Source: Pseudolabrys sp.
Lineage (GTDB): Bacteria; Pseudomonadota; Alphaproteobacteria; Rhizobiales; Xanthobacteraceae
Assembly: GCA_025451355.1 (NCBI GenBank)
Contig: JANWKN010000034.1
Coordinates: 1 to 42,846 of the forward strand
Length of the DNA: 42,846 nt
Direction: 5' to 3'
Shown: in pieces, positions 25,359-33,091 of the stretch
How the letters are laid out: every line of letters starts with the position of its first letter
Numbering within the stretch: position 1 is the first letter of the stretch
Notes under the pieces: model-generated
Database searches by the model: none
Told to the model about the DNA's origin: nothing
What the model saw: only the letters and a program-made list of their open reading frames with translations
Position numbers and translations under genes: made by a program

Positions 25359-25844
25359 ATGGCGTCAAAACCGGTCGCGATCATCATGGGCAGCCAGTCG
25401 GACTGGACCACGATGAAGCACGCCGCCAAAACACTTGACGCCCTGCGAATCGGCTATGACGCCCGCATCGTCTCCGCCCACCGCACGCCGAAGCGCCTCT
25501 ACGAGTTCGCGAGCGGCGCGCGCAAGGCCGGCTTCAAGGTGATCATCGCCGGCGCCGGGGGCGCAGCGCATCTGCCCGGCATGGCGGCATCGATGACCCC
25601 GCTGCCAGTCCTCGGCGTGCCCGTGAACACGCATGCGCTGGAAGGCAAGGATTCGTTGCTCTCAATTCTCCAGATGCCGGGCGGGATTCCTGTCGGCACG
25701 CTGGCCATTGGCAAAGCGGGCGCAGCCAATGCCGCACTGCTCGCGGCCGCCGTGATTGCCTTGTCCGACGCAAAGGTCGCCAAGCGGCTCGATGCCTGGC
25801 GCGCGCGCCAGACCAGAGCCGTCGCCAAGCGGCCAAAAGACTGA
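25359..25844 (+). CDS. purE: N5-carboxyaminoimidazole ribonucleotide mutase
   Basis: A 161-residue class I PurE that converts N5-CAIR to CAIR in purine synthesis. Diagnostic blocks are [14 protein letters not shown] (residues 6-19), [12 protein letters not shown] (39-50) with the catalytic histidine, [13 protein letters not shown], and [32 protein letters not shown] precedes the ATG. It forms an operon with purK three bases downstream. Confidence 0.96.
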   Translation: MASKPVAIIMGSQSDWTTMKHAAKTLDALRIGYDARIVSAHRTPKRLYEFASGARKAGFKVIIAGAGGAAHLPGMAASMTPLPVLGVPVNTHALEGKDSLLSILQMPGGIPVGTLAIGKAGAANAALLAAAVIALSDAKVAKRLDAWRARQTRAVAKRPKD

Positions 25845-25847
25845 ACC

Positions 25848-26924
25848 TTGCTGAAGCCCGGAGCCACCATCGGTATTCTTGGCGGCGGTCAGCTCGCGCG
25901 CATGCTCGCGCTTGCGGCGGCACCGCTCGGTCTACGTTGCCACGTCTATTCACCGGAAAAGAATTCCTGCGCTTTCGATGTCGTGCATACTGGCACCTGC
26001 GCGTCCTACGAGGATGAATCCGCCCTCGCCCACTTTGCCGGCGCCGTCGACGTCATTACTTATGAGTTTGAAAATGTGCCGGCCAAGACCGCCGCGTTTC
26101 TCGCCCGGCGCAAACCGGTGCTGCCCGATCCGAAAGTGCTCGAAACGACGCAGGATCGCCTGATCGAGAAGAATTTCATCAGCGGGCTGAAGATCGCCAC
26201 GGCTCCCTACGCTTCGGTGCACAGCGCGACGCAGTTGACCGAGGCCGTCAAAGCGGTGGGCCTGCCGGCCGTGCTCAAGACCCGCCAGCTCGGTTACGAC
26301 GGCAAGGGCCAGGCGAAGATCGTCAAAGGCGGCGATGCGATTGCAGCCTGGCGATCCGTGAAAAATGCGCCGGCAATTCTCGAGGGGTTCATCGATTTCG
26401 AGCGCGAGGTGTCGGTCGTGGCGGCGCGCGCACATGATGGCACGGTCGAGTGCTTCGAAGTGACCGAGAACGAGCACCGCGATCACATTTTGAAGCTCTC
26501 ACGAGTGCCCGCCAAAGTGACGCCGACTCTGGCGCGCGAGGCACGCCAAGTCGCGACCCGGATTTCCAAGGCGTTCGACTATGTCGGCGTGCTGGCCGTC
26601 GAAATGTTTGTAGTTCGCAAGGGCCGGCAGCGCACGGTTCTGGTCAATGAGATCGCGCCGCGTGTGCACAATTCAGGTCATTGGACCATCGATGGGGCTT
26701 CGGTATCGCAGTTCGAGCAGCACGTTCGGGCCATTGCGCATTGGCCGTTGGCCAAGCCCGTACGACTTGGCCGCCGTGTCGAGATGGTCAACCTGATCGG
26801 AAATGAAGTGGACGACGCCGCACGCTGGCTGACCGTCACCGGTGCTTCCGTACACATTTATGGAAAAGGCGACGCCCGTCCCGGACGCAAGATGGGCCAC
26901 GTGACACGGGTCTGGCCGGAGTGA
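25848..26924 (+). CDS. purK: 5-(carboxyamino)imidazole ribonucleotide synthase
   Basis: A 358-residue ATP-grasp enzyme that carboxylates AIR with bicarbonate, supplying PurE. Visible are the N-terminal ATIGILGGGQLARMLALAA, YEFENVP, LKTRQLGYDGKGQ, FIDFEREVSVVAAR, and the metal-binding NEIAPRVHNSGHWT. The start is TTG 25848, three bases after the purE stop; there is no ATG until well inside the conserved domain, so TTG is required. It is translated together with purE. Confidence 0.95.
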   Translation: MLKPGATIGILGGGQLARMLALAAAPLGLRCHVYSPEKNSCAFDVVHTGTCASYEDESALAHFAGAVDVITYEFENVPAKTAAFLARRKPVLPDPKVLETTQDRLIEKNFISGLKIATAPYASVHSATQLTEAVKAVGLPAVLKTRQLGYDGKGQAKIVKGGDAIAAWRSVKNAPAILEGFIDFEREVSVVAARAHDGTVECFEVTENEHRDHILKLSRVPAKVTPTLAREARQVATRISKAFDYVGVLAVEMFVVRKGRQRTVLVNEIAPRVHNSGHWTIDGASVSQFEQHVRAIAHWPLAKPVRLGRRVEMVNLIGNEVDDAARWLTVTGASVHIYGKGDARPGRKMGHVTRVWPE

Positions 26925-27040
26925 ACCTCGCAAGCACTAACCCCTCTTCCCATATGAGAAAATGAGCGGGTGACAAAACCTGGCGGCATCGTACGAATGG
27001 ACTCTTAAGGCCTTTTCTGCTAGAGCCGCCCGACTCAAAG

Positions 27041-27062
27041 CCCCCGTTTTCGGGGTCTTTTG
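27041..27062 (+). terminator. Intrinsic terminator between purK and rpsU
   Basis: CCCCG (27042-27046, the C run starting at 27041) and CGGGG (27051-27055) flank a TTTT loop and are followed by TCTTTT. It lies 117 bases after purK and 36 bases before the rpsU start. It could end purEK, or act as an attenuator in the rpsU leader if transcription begins upstream. Confidence 0.75.
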
Positions 27063-27097
27063 CCTTAACTCGTCGGAACATCAACGAAGGAGCAAGC

Positions 27098-27400
27098 GTG
27101 CAAGTTCTCGTTCGCGACAACAACGTCGACCAGGCCCTGAAGGCGCTCAAAAAGAAGATGCAGCGCGAGGGCATTTTCCGCGAGATGAAGCTCCGCGGTC
27201 ATTACGAAAAACCATCGGAAAAGAAGGCGCGGGAAAAGGCGGAAGCGATCCGCCGGGCCCGCAAGCTCGCGCGCAAGAAGATGCAGCGCGAGGGTCTGCT
27301 ACCGTCCAAGCCACGTCCGGTTCCCGGAGCCGGCCCGGGCGGTGGAGGCCATGGAGGTCACGGCGGTCACGGTGGCCATCGCGCCCCGCGAATGGGCTAA
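27098..27400 (+). CDS. rpsU: 30S ribosomal protein S21 with Gly/His-rich tail
   Basis: A 100-residue S21, a small-subunit protein involved in start-site selection. The core [32 protein letters not shown] is canonical. From about residue 76 a Pro/Gly segment leads into [12 protein letters not shown] and a basic end, an extension beyond the usual roughly 70-residue core that could bind metal or RNA. The start is GTG 27098 with AAGGAG six bases upstream. It is followed by its own intrinsic terminator. Confidence 0.94.
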   Translation: MQVLVRDNNVDQALKALKKKMQREGIFREMKLRGHYEKPSEKKAREKAEAIRRARKLARKKMQREGLLPSKPRPVPGAGPGGGGHGGHGGHGGHRAPRMG

Positions 27401-27431
27401 ACGTAGCGTCCATTTTTATAGTGCTGAGGTG

Positions 27432-27466
27432 GCGCGGGCCTTAAGTTGCCCGCGCTATTGTTTTTT
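27432..27466 (+). terminator. Intrinsic terminator after rpsU
   Basis: GCGCGGGC (27432-27439) and GCCCGCGC (27448-27455) form a perfect 8-base stem with an 8-base loop, followed by TATTGTTTTTT. Strong and correctly placed for rpsU. Confidence 0.88.
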
Positions 27467-27568
27467 GGCCTTTCCTGACGAAATCTTCCGCAGGACCGGC
27501 TTCCAGCGCAACTGTTTATTATTTTTGTTCGCGTATCGGTGCCTTCTGTCCATATGGGAGGGCGTTTC

Positions 27569-28252
27569 GTGTCGCGGGTCGATTTCGATCAATACGCCGG
27601 GCAATACGAGGCGATCCTCGCCGAGCAGACGAATTTCTTCGACGGCGACAGCGGCTATTTTGCTCGCTACAAAATCGAACTGTGCAGCAACTGGCTGGCC
27701 CCGTCGGTTCTGTCCTCGATTTTGGCTGCGGAATTGGTCGTAGCATGCCGTACCTGCGCGAGGTCTTTCCGAAAGCCGAGATCGTCGGTTGCGATCCTTC
27801 GGCTGAAAGTCTTGCGATCGCACGCCGGGACAACCCGACTTGCCGCTTTATGTCCATGGATGAACTCGGGTCGGAGGCAAAATTCGATCTGGTGATCGCG
27901 TCCTGCGTCTTTCATCACATCCCGCCACAAGACCGGCAGATGGCCATTCGCTATTGCTACAGCCGCCTGAAGCAAGGCGGGCATTTCATCATCTTCGAGC
28001 ACAATCCGATCATTCCGGTCACGCGCCACCTGGTCAAAATTGTCCATTCGACGCCGACGCGGTGCTGCTGACATGCGCGAGACGATCGAGCGCATGCGCA
28101 CCGCACATCTGCATATCGACGAGTCGAGCTACTGCCTGTTTTTCCCGCAGCAATTCGCCGCGCTTCGCCCATTCGAGAAATACCTTCGTTGGCTGCCGAT
28201 GGGCGGCCAGTACTTCGTCTGCGCTTCAAATCAAAAGCGCGACGCCGCCTGA
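27569..28252 (+). pseudogene. Class I SAM methyltransferase, broken by three one-base frameshifts
   Basis: The restored product is about 228 residues of a SAM-dependent methyltransferase: VDFDQYAGQYEAIL, then SVLDFGCGIGRSMPYL (motif I), GCDPSAESLAIAR, FDLVIASCVFHHIPP, HFIIFEHNPI, then CPFDADAVLL, then a C-terminal HLHIDESSYCLFFPQQFAALRPFEKYL. These pieces lie in three frames. The frame changes near 27699-27702 (a CCCC run), near 28036 (an AAAA run) and near 28072. Each is repaired by adding one base, and the total loss is three bases, so the final frame equals the first. GTG 27569 is the best start, with GGAGGG upstream. Either a true pseudogene or repeated one-base sequencing losses. Confidence 0.78.
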
Positions 28253-28261
28253 TCGCGACTC

Positions 28262-29077
28262 TTATCGACTGGCCCGGTCTGCCAACGCGTTCAGGAACGT
28301 CCTGACCGCTTTTTGCGCGCCGTTATCGTCGAGATCGACGTGCCCGCCAAGTGGAAAGCGCACAAAGCGCTTCGGCTCGCGCGCCAGCGAGAAAAGCTTT
28401 TCGCCGAGCGCGATTGGCACAATTCGATCGCGCTCACCATGCAGCACCAGCAGCGGCGCTGTGAGCCGCGCAATGCGTTCATCGGAGTGAAACGGGTCCT
28501 TGATCAACCAGCGCACCGGCGCGAATGGATAGGCGGCCGCTCCTACATCGGCAAGCGAAGTGAAAGGCGCATCAAGAATAACAGCGCCGATCTCGCGTTC
28601 TGCGGCGACGGCAACAGCAACGCCGGTACCAAGCGATTCACCCCAAAGCACGATGTTTCGCGCCGGAAAACGCGCAAGGACAAAATCGTAGGCAGCGATA
28701 CCGTCACTGATCAAACCGGTCTCGCTTGGCTTGCCGGTTGAGCCGCCATAGCCGCGATAGGCCAACGCCAGAAGGCCGGTACCGTCTTCGATCAGCCACT
28801 TGAACCGCCCGGCGCGTAGATTGAGGGCGCCAGCGTTGCCGTGAAAATAGATGATCACCGGCTTTGCGCCCTTCGGAGCGACATACCAGGTAACCAGCTT
28901 TTCGCCGTCGCCGCTGGTCAGCGTCACCTCCTCCGCTTGTGGCAAGCCTGCGGCTAGGGGTGGCGTGCGTGTCGGATCCGGAAAATACATCAGCGTGCGC
29001 TGGAAAACGTACATCAAGCCCAGCACGCCGCCGTAACCGACGATGGCGATCGAAAGCAGCCACTTCAATGCGGTCAT
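28262..29077 (-). CDS. Alpha/beta hydrolase, Bem46/YfhR-like, membrane-anchored
   Basis: A 271-residue serine hydrolase. Residues 4-24 form a membrane anchor (WLLSIAIVGYGGVLGLMYVF), followed by QRTLMYFPDP, a Bem46/ABHD13-like signature. The catalytic triad is visible as Ser in WGESLGTG, Asp in HGERDRIVP and His in PLGGHVDLDD, with the oxyanion block YFHGNAGAL. The natural substrate of this family is unclear. The gene is intact, although the two genes on either side of the region are frame-broken, and it converges with the methyltransferase pseudogene. Confidence 0.9.
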   Translation of the reverse strand: MTALKWLLSIAIVGYGGVLGLMYVFQRTLMYFPDPTRTPPLAAGLPQAEEVTLTSGDGEKLVTWYVAPKGAKPVIIYFHGNAGALNLRAGRFKWLIEDGTGLLALAYRGYGGSTGKPSETGLISDGIAAYDFVLARFPARNIVLWGESLGTGVAVAVAAEREIGAVILDAPFTSLADVGAAAYPFAPVRWLIKDPFHSDERIARLTAPLLVLHGERDRIVPIALGEKLFSLAREPKRFVRFPLGGHVDLDDNGAQKAVRTFLNALADRASR

Positions 29078-29165
29078 ACGCTCTCATATCACAGGAGTTC
29101 AGACTCCGGGTTGCCGCCGCGGACCGTTCCTCCTAGCCTTGCCAGAGCTGTCAGGGAGAACCGCC

Positions 29166-29264
29166 ATGCCACGCCAGCGCTATATCGAAGAGAGCGAGAA
29201 GACCCCTCACATCCGAGACCTCATCGAATCCGCCAAGCGCACCGTGCACGAGGCAGCGGAGTAA
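29166..29264 (+). CDS. Possible 32-residue small protein
   Basis: A short open frame starting at ATG 29166 with GGGAGA seven bases upstream, encoding a highly charged, helix-prone peptide (RYIEESEKTPHIRDL followed by ESAKRTVHEAAE). It lies between the divergent hydrolase and GNAT genes. Support is limited to the ribosome site and amphipathic composition; no homologue is recognised. Confidence 0.4.
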   Translation: MPRQRYIEESEKTPHIRDLIESAKRTVHEAAE

Positions 29265-29298
29265 CTCCGACGCCGTTACGTTGCGCCGACAGCCAGTC

Positions 29299-29781
29299 AT
29301 GCTGATCCGCCGATCTGAAGCCCGCGACGACGACGCCCTCTGGCACATCCTCGAGCCGACCTTCCGCGCGGGAGAGACCTACCCACTCCCGCGCGACATT
29401 TCGCGCGAGGCAGCTATCGTCTATTGGCGCTCGCCAGGCCACACCGTGTTTGTGGCCGAGGATGCCGGGACAATCGCAGGAACCTACTATTTGCGTGCAA
29501 ATAACCGTGGAGGCGGCGCCCATGTCGCCAATTGCGGTTATGCAGTCGCGCCGGAGGCATACGGTCGCGGCTTGGCGCAGGCGATGTGTTCGCATTCGCT
29601 CGACCAGGCCAGGGCACGTGGCTTCATCGCCATGCAGTACAATTTTGTCATCGCTTCGAACGAGCGCGCGGTGCGATTGTGGCAGCGCATGGGATTTGCC
29701 ATCGCCGGGCGGCTGCCGGGCGCCTTCCAGCACCCACGGCTCGGGCTGGTCGACGCCTATGTGATGTTGCGAAACCTCTGA
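29299..29781 (+). CDS. GNAT family N-acetyltransferase
   Basis: A 160-residue acetyl-CoA-dependent acetyltransferase. The N-terminus LIRRSEARDDDALWHILEPTFRAGETYPLP and the central VFVAEDAGTIAGTYYLRAN fit a common GNAT subgroup. The acetyl-CoA loop is YAVAPEAYGRGLAQAMC, and the end has NERAVRLWQRMGF. Substrate unknown. ATG 29299 is used, although its ribosome site is weak and a TTG at 29281 is in frame. Confidence 0.87.
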   Translation: MLIRRSEARDDDALWHILEPTFRAGETYPLPRDISREAAIVYWRSPGHTVFVAEDAGTIAGTYYLRANNRGGGAHVANCGYAVAPEAYGRGLAQAMCSHSLDQARARGFIAMQYNFVIASNERAVRLWQRMGFAIAGRLPGAFQHPRLGLVDAYVMLRNL

Positions 29782-29853
29782 TTTGCTTGAATTTCTTGAC
29801 GCCTGTTCCGCTGTCACTGTTTTTTAAGGATACGCCACAAAGCGGCTGAAAAT

Positions 29854-30651
29854 TTGCCGCGTACGGCGCAACTTTTTGGCGAAAGCGGCGTTGCCGCTGC
29901 GGGGTGTCAGATTGTTCCAGCAACGAAGCAATCGGACCCTTGTAGCGTACGGGAAACCGCCGGAACGTGGATCAGGCAACTGGATTTCTGGAAAGCGAAC
30001 TCGATCGCGCGGTCGCTGCGTTGGGATTCAGCGCGTCCGGCGACGTCTCCAACGTCGTCGCTCTTGGTTCGGGAGCTGCATCATCGCGTCAAAAACACGC
30101 TCGCCATGGTGCAGGCGATTACCGCATCGACCGCCCGGGCGACCGACAATATCGAAGATTTCAAGACCGCGCTTTTCGGTCGGATCCAATCGCTGGCCAA
30201 GACGCATCTCCTTCTCTCCGACGAAGAGCGTGCTGTGAAGTTTGCCGATATTCTGCGCAGTGAACTTGATGCCTTCGATGACGGCACCAGCGAACGTATC
30301 GTGCTGAGGGGACTCGACGTTCCTCTCACATCGCAACTCGCGGTGTCGCTCGGCATGGCAATTCATGAGCTCTCGGCCAATGCAGCAAGATATGGAGCCC
30401 TGTCGGTCTACGGCGGCAAGGTCGAGGTGACCTGGAGCGTTACAATTGACGCCACGCGCCGCACATTGATGTTCGATTGGGCAGAAAGCGGCGGCCCACC
30501 TGTCGCGCAACCATTGCGGCAGGGATTTGGCTCGAGGCTGCTGGCCTTGGTATTGCCAGCGCAGATCCAGGCCAGGAGCCGCGCGGAATTTGCTCCACAC
30601 GGGTTGCGTTTGCACTGCGAACTGCCGTTGCCAACCGTGACCTTAGCGTAG
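29854..30651 (+). CDS. HWE-family histidine kinase, N-terminus uncertain or frameshifted
   Basis: The catalytic part is a complete HWE kinase: the phosphoacceptor LVRELHHRVKNTLAMVQAI, the N box IHELSANAARYGAL, and the diagnostic Trp-x-Glu in FDWAESGGPP, then GFGSRLL. Such kinases often feed general-stress or light signalling in Rhizobiales. In this frame the only starts before the histidine are TTG codons at 29854 and near 30064, and the stretch between reads as non-coding. A better N-terminus (DQATGFLESELDRAVAALG) starts at GTG 29967 in another frame and would join the kinase after a one-base shift near 30060. The gene is thus either frameshifted or started unusually. Confidence 0.68.
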   Translation: MPRTAQLFGESGVAAAGCQIVPATKQSDPCSVRETAGTWIRQLDFWKANSIARSLRWDSARPATSPTSSLLVRELHHRVKNTLAMVQAITASTARATDNIEDFKTALFGRIQSLAKTHLLLSDEERAVKFADILRSELDAFDDGTSERIVLRGLDVPLTSQLAVSLGMAIHELSANAARYGALSVYGGKVEVTWSVTIDATRRTLMFDWAESGGPPVAQPLRQGFGSRLLALVLPAQIQARSRAEFAPHGLRLHCELPLPTVTLA

Positions 30652-30802
30652 ACGGCGCGCGGATTTGTGATCTACGGCCCGCACTCGCCGTGCTACAGTT
30701 TCGCTCAATGGCTCAAGACGTGACGCGATCAAGAGCCGGCACAAGCAAGCTCTGATTCCGTGCGCCACGCCATCCGGGTCAAAAGTCTCCGGGAGGTGAA
30801 AC

Positions 30803-31687
30803 ATGGCCTATTCAAACATTCTTGTCGGCGCCGGCACTCATCCTGCTCAACCCGCAATCCGAAAGATCGGTTTGGCCGACTTGCAGGATGCCCTGGCAAA
30901 GGGCGCCGACGATTTCTATGCAATGCCGACGCATGCCATGTTCCTCTGCATCATCTATCCCATCGTTGGTTTTGCGCTCGCGCGCCTCGCGTTCGGTTAT
31001 TCGATTCTGCCGTTGCTTTATCCATTGGCCAGCGGCTTCGCACTGGTCGGCCCGATTGCTGCGCTCGGCCTCTATGAGCTCAGCCGTCGCAGAGAAGCGG
31101 GCCTCGAACCATCGGCCACGCGCGCTTTCGACGTATTCGAATCATCTTCGATCGGTGCAATCGCGGCGCTCGGTGTGCTGCTTCTGATAATTTTCGTTAT
31201 TTGGGTCGCAGTTGCCAACGCCATCTATGTCGCGAACTTTGGCTATGCGTCGCCATCTTCGGTTGAAGGGTTCATCGAGGACGTGTTCACGACGCGCGCT
31301 GGATGGAATCTCATCATTGTTGGTAACCTTGTTGGCCTGCTCTTCGCCATCCTCGTGTTGACGATCAGCGTGGTTTCATTTCCGCTCTTGCTCGACCGTG
31401 ACGTGGGAGCGGCGGTGGCCGTACTGACGTCGATCCGCGCCGTCGTCCGCAATCCGGTGACCATGATGGTCTGGGGCATTGTGGTAGCGGCGCTGCTGGT
31501 TGTCGGCTCGCTGCCGCTCTTCTTCGGCCTGACCGTCATCATGCCGCTGCTCGGGCACGCGACCTGGCACCTTTATCGCAAGGTCGTCGAGCCTGCGGGC
31601 AGTCTGCCGCCGACGCATCCGGAAGAGCGGAAAGAACGCCGCTATGCGGCCGATTTTCCGACGGTCTTGTTTCCTTGGGCGAAGTAG
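30803..31687 (+). CDS. DUF2189 integral membrane protein
   Basis: A 294-residue inner-membrane protein with about six hydrophobic helices and the DUF2189 pattern: KIGLADLQDALAKGADDF near the N-terminus, YPLASGFALVGPIAALGLYELSRRRE, and a C-terminal LPLLGHATWHLYRKVVE-type block. Function unknown. GGGAGGTG just before the ATG is a near-ideal ribosome site. The gene is intact between two disrupted genes. Confidence 0.88.
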   Translation: MAYSNILVGAGTHPAQPAIRKIGLADLQDALAKGADDFYAMPTHAMFLCIIYPIVGFALARLAFGYSILPLLYPLASGFALVGPIAALGLYELSRRREAGLEPSATRAFDVFESSSIGAIAALGVLLLIIFVIWVAVANAIYVANFGYASPSSVEGFIEDVFTTRAGWNLIIVGNLVGLLFAILVLTISVVSFPLLLDRDVGAAVAVLTSIRAVVRNPVTMMVWGIVVAALLVVGSLPLFFGLTVIMPLLGHATWHLYRKVVEPAGSLPPTHPEERKERRYAADFPTVLFPWAK

Positions 31688-31718
31688 ATGCCCGCGCAGC
31701 TCTTCAGTGCACGCGCCG

Positions 31719-32907
31719 CTAGGCGACAGCGGCGTAGTTTTGCGCGAGCATCGTGCGCTCGAATTTGCGCGGCGCCATAGGCTTGGCAAACATCTGGCCC
31801 TGGATCAGGTCAAAGCCGAGCTCGCGGACAGCGAGAAAGTCTGATTGCGTCTCGACGCCTTTTAGCGCCGGTGCCCCGCGCAATCCCAAGGATTTCCGCG
31901 CATTGCACCTGCTTGATCCGGTTGCGCAGCCGCGAATGAGCCTGCGATTGATCTTCATTTCCACAACCGGCAAATCTCGACAGGCGGCAAGTGCGGCGCC
32001 TTCCGCATCGATGTCACTTATAGCTATTCCGATATTGCGCTGTGCAAGCTGGGCGCCGATGCGCTGGACGAGTGCGTAATCATTGACCAGATCGATACAA
32101 TCGACTCCGATCAGGAAGCCGTTCTGCCGTGCTTTCTCAGAAAGCCGCTCCAGCATCCCGTCAATGAACTGCATGTCCTCGAGCGCAAGCAGCGGCAGGG
32201 GGATTAGATGCGCGCATGATTGGCGTTGGCAAACTGCCTCGAATCGGCGAGCGCGCGGGCAATCACGAAGCGCGACAGCGCATGAAGGTAGGGATCGTTG
32301 GCGGCGGGAATGAAATAGGCGGGCGCGACGACCCCCATGTGGGGTGACTCACGCAAACGAGCGCCTCCGCACCCTGCGGGACCAGCGTCTGCGGATCGAT
32401 CTTGGACTGGTACCAGAGCTCGAGCCATCCATTGCACAACGATTCATCGACATCGATGGGAAGCGGTGGCGGCGGCTTGATCGGCAGGAAGCGCTCGAGT
32501 TTTGCATCGAGGTCGCGCGCGCGAAACGGCGTGCCCAGTGGCGGGAGCATCGTCAGTCCCGACTGCTCGCCGAATTCATGGCTGCAGATCAGGGCTTCCG
32601 AGCTGCGGCCGAACAGCATGACAGTGCCTCCGTAAACCTGCGCTTGCAGCGTCTTGAGGAACGCCTGCACTTCGAGTGCGCCGCCGAGCGGACCGAGCAC
32701 GATCAGGTCGGGGCGGAAGTCACGCAGCACGGTCCTGATATCCGACGTGCCGGCTTCGCGCGCGATGAAGCCGAGCGCGTCGAGCATATCGGCGAGAAAT
32801 ATTCGCACATAGGTTCTGTTCTCGAACACGCATGCGCGCGGTGGAATCGGTCGGCGGCCGAACTGGATGATCTCGCAGTCACGTTGCCCGTTGTTTTTAA
32901 CCGTCAT
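31719..32907 (-). pseudogene. EAL-domain protein, decayed (at least four breaks)
   Basis: Read leftward from ATG 32907, the N-terminal part (ENRTYVRIFLADMLDALGF, DLIVLGPLGGALEV) is intact to HPTWG near 32335. It then jumps frame to PAYFIPAANDPYLHALSRFVIARAL, jumps again near 32200 to LPLLALEDMQFIDGML, and again near 31910, where IKQVQCAEILGIARGTGAK is in a third frame before GVETQSDFLAVRELGFDLIQGQMFAKPM. The first three are one-base losses. The fourth also removes codons, including the catalytic glutamate region expected before GVETQ. The intact product would be a c-di-GMP phosphodiesterase-like protein. No activity is expected. Confidence 0.8.
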
Positions 32908-33091
32908 GGTCCCGTCCCTCACAAAATCGACAAGCCAAATTTGCGAGGCGCATATGACATTCATCGACGGCGCGCGCTATACGCAAAATTGCACAATCCT
33001 CCGAACGATTCGTTCCGCGGTTAATGGGAGGATCGCGTTAATTTTCAAATTTGAATCAGTTGGAAAAAGGTGTTCCGCGACCCCGCGCGGA

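Noticed and set aside
27340-27385. Short tandem DNA repeat (GGTCAC-type units) as a mobile or regulatory repeat
   Set aside because: It is in frame within rpsU and simply encodes the GGH units of the S21 tail.
33012-33048. Two TTAA motifs upstream of the EAL pseudogene as a CtrA box
   Set aside because: The spacing is 13 bases instead of seven, so it does not fit the CtrA full site.
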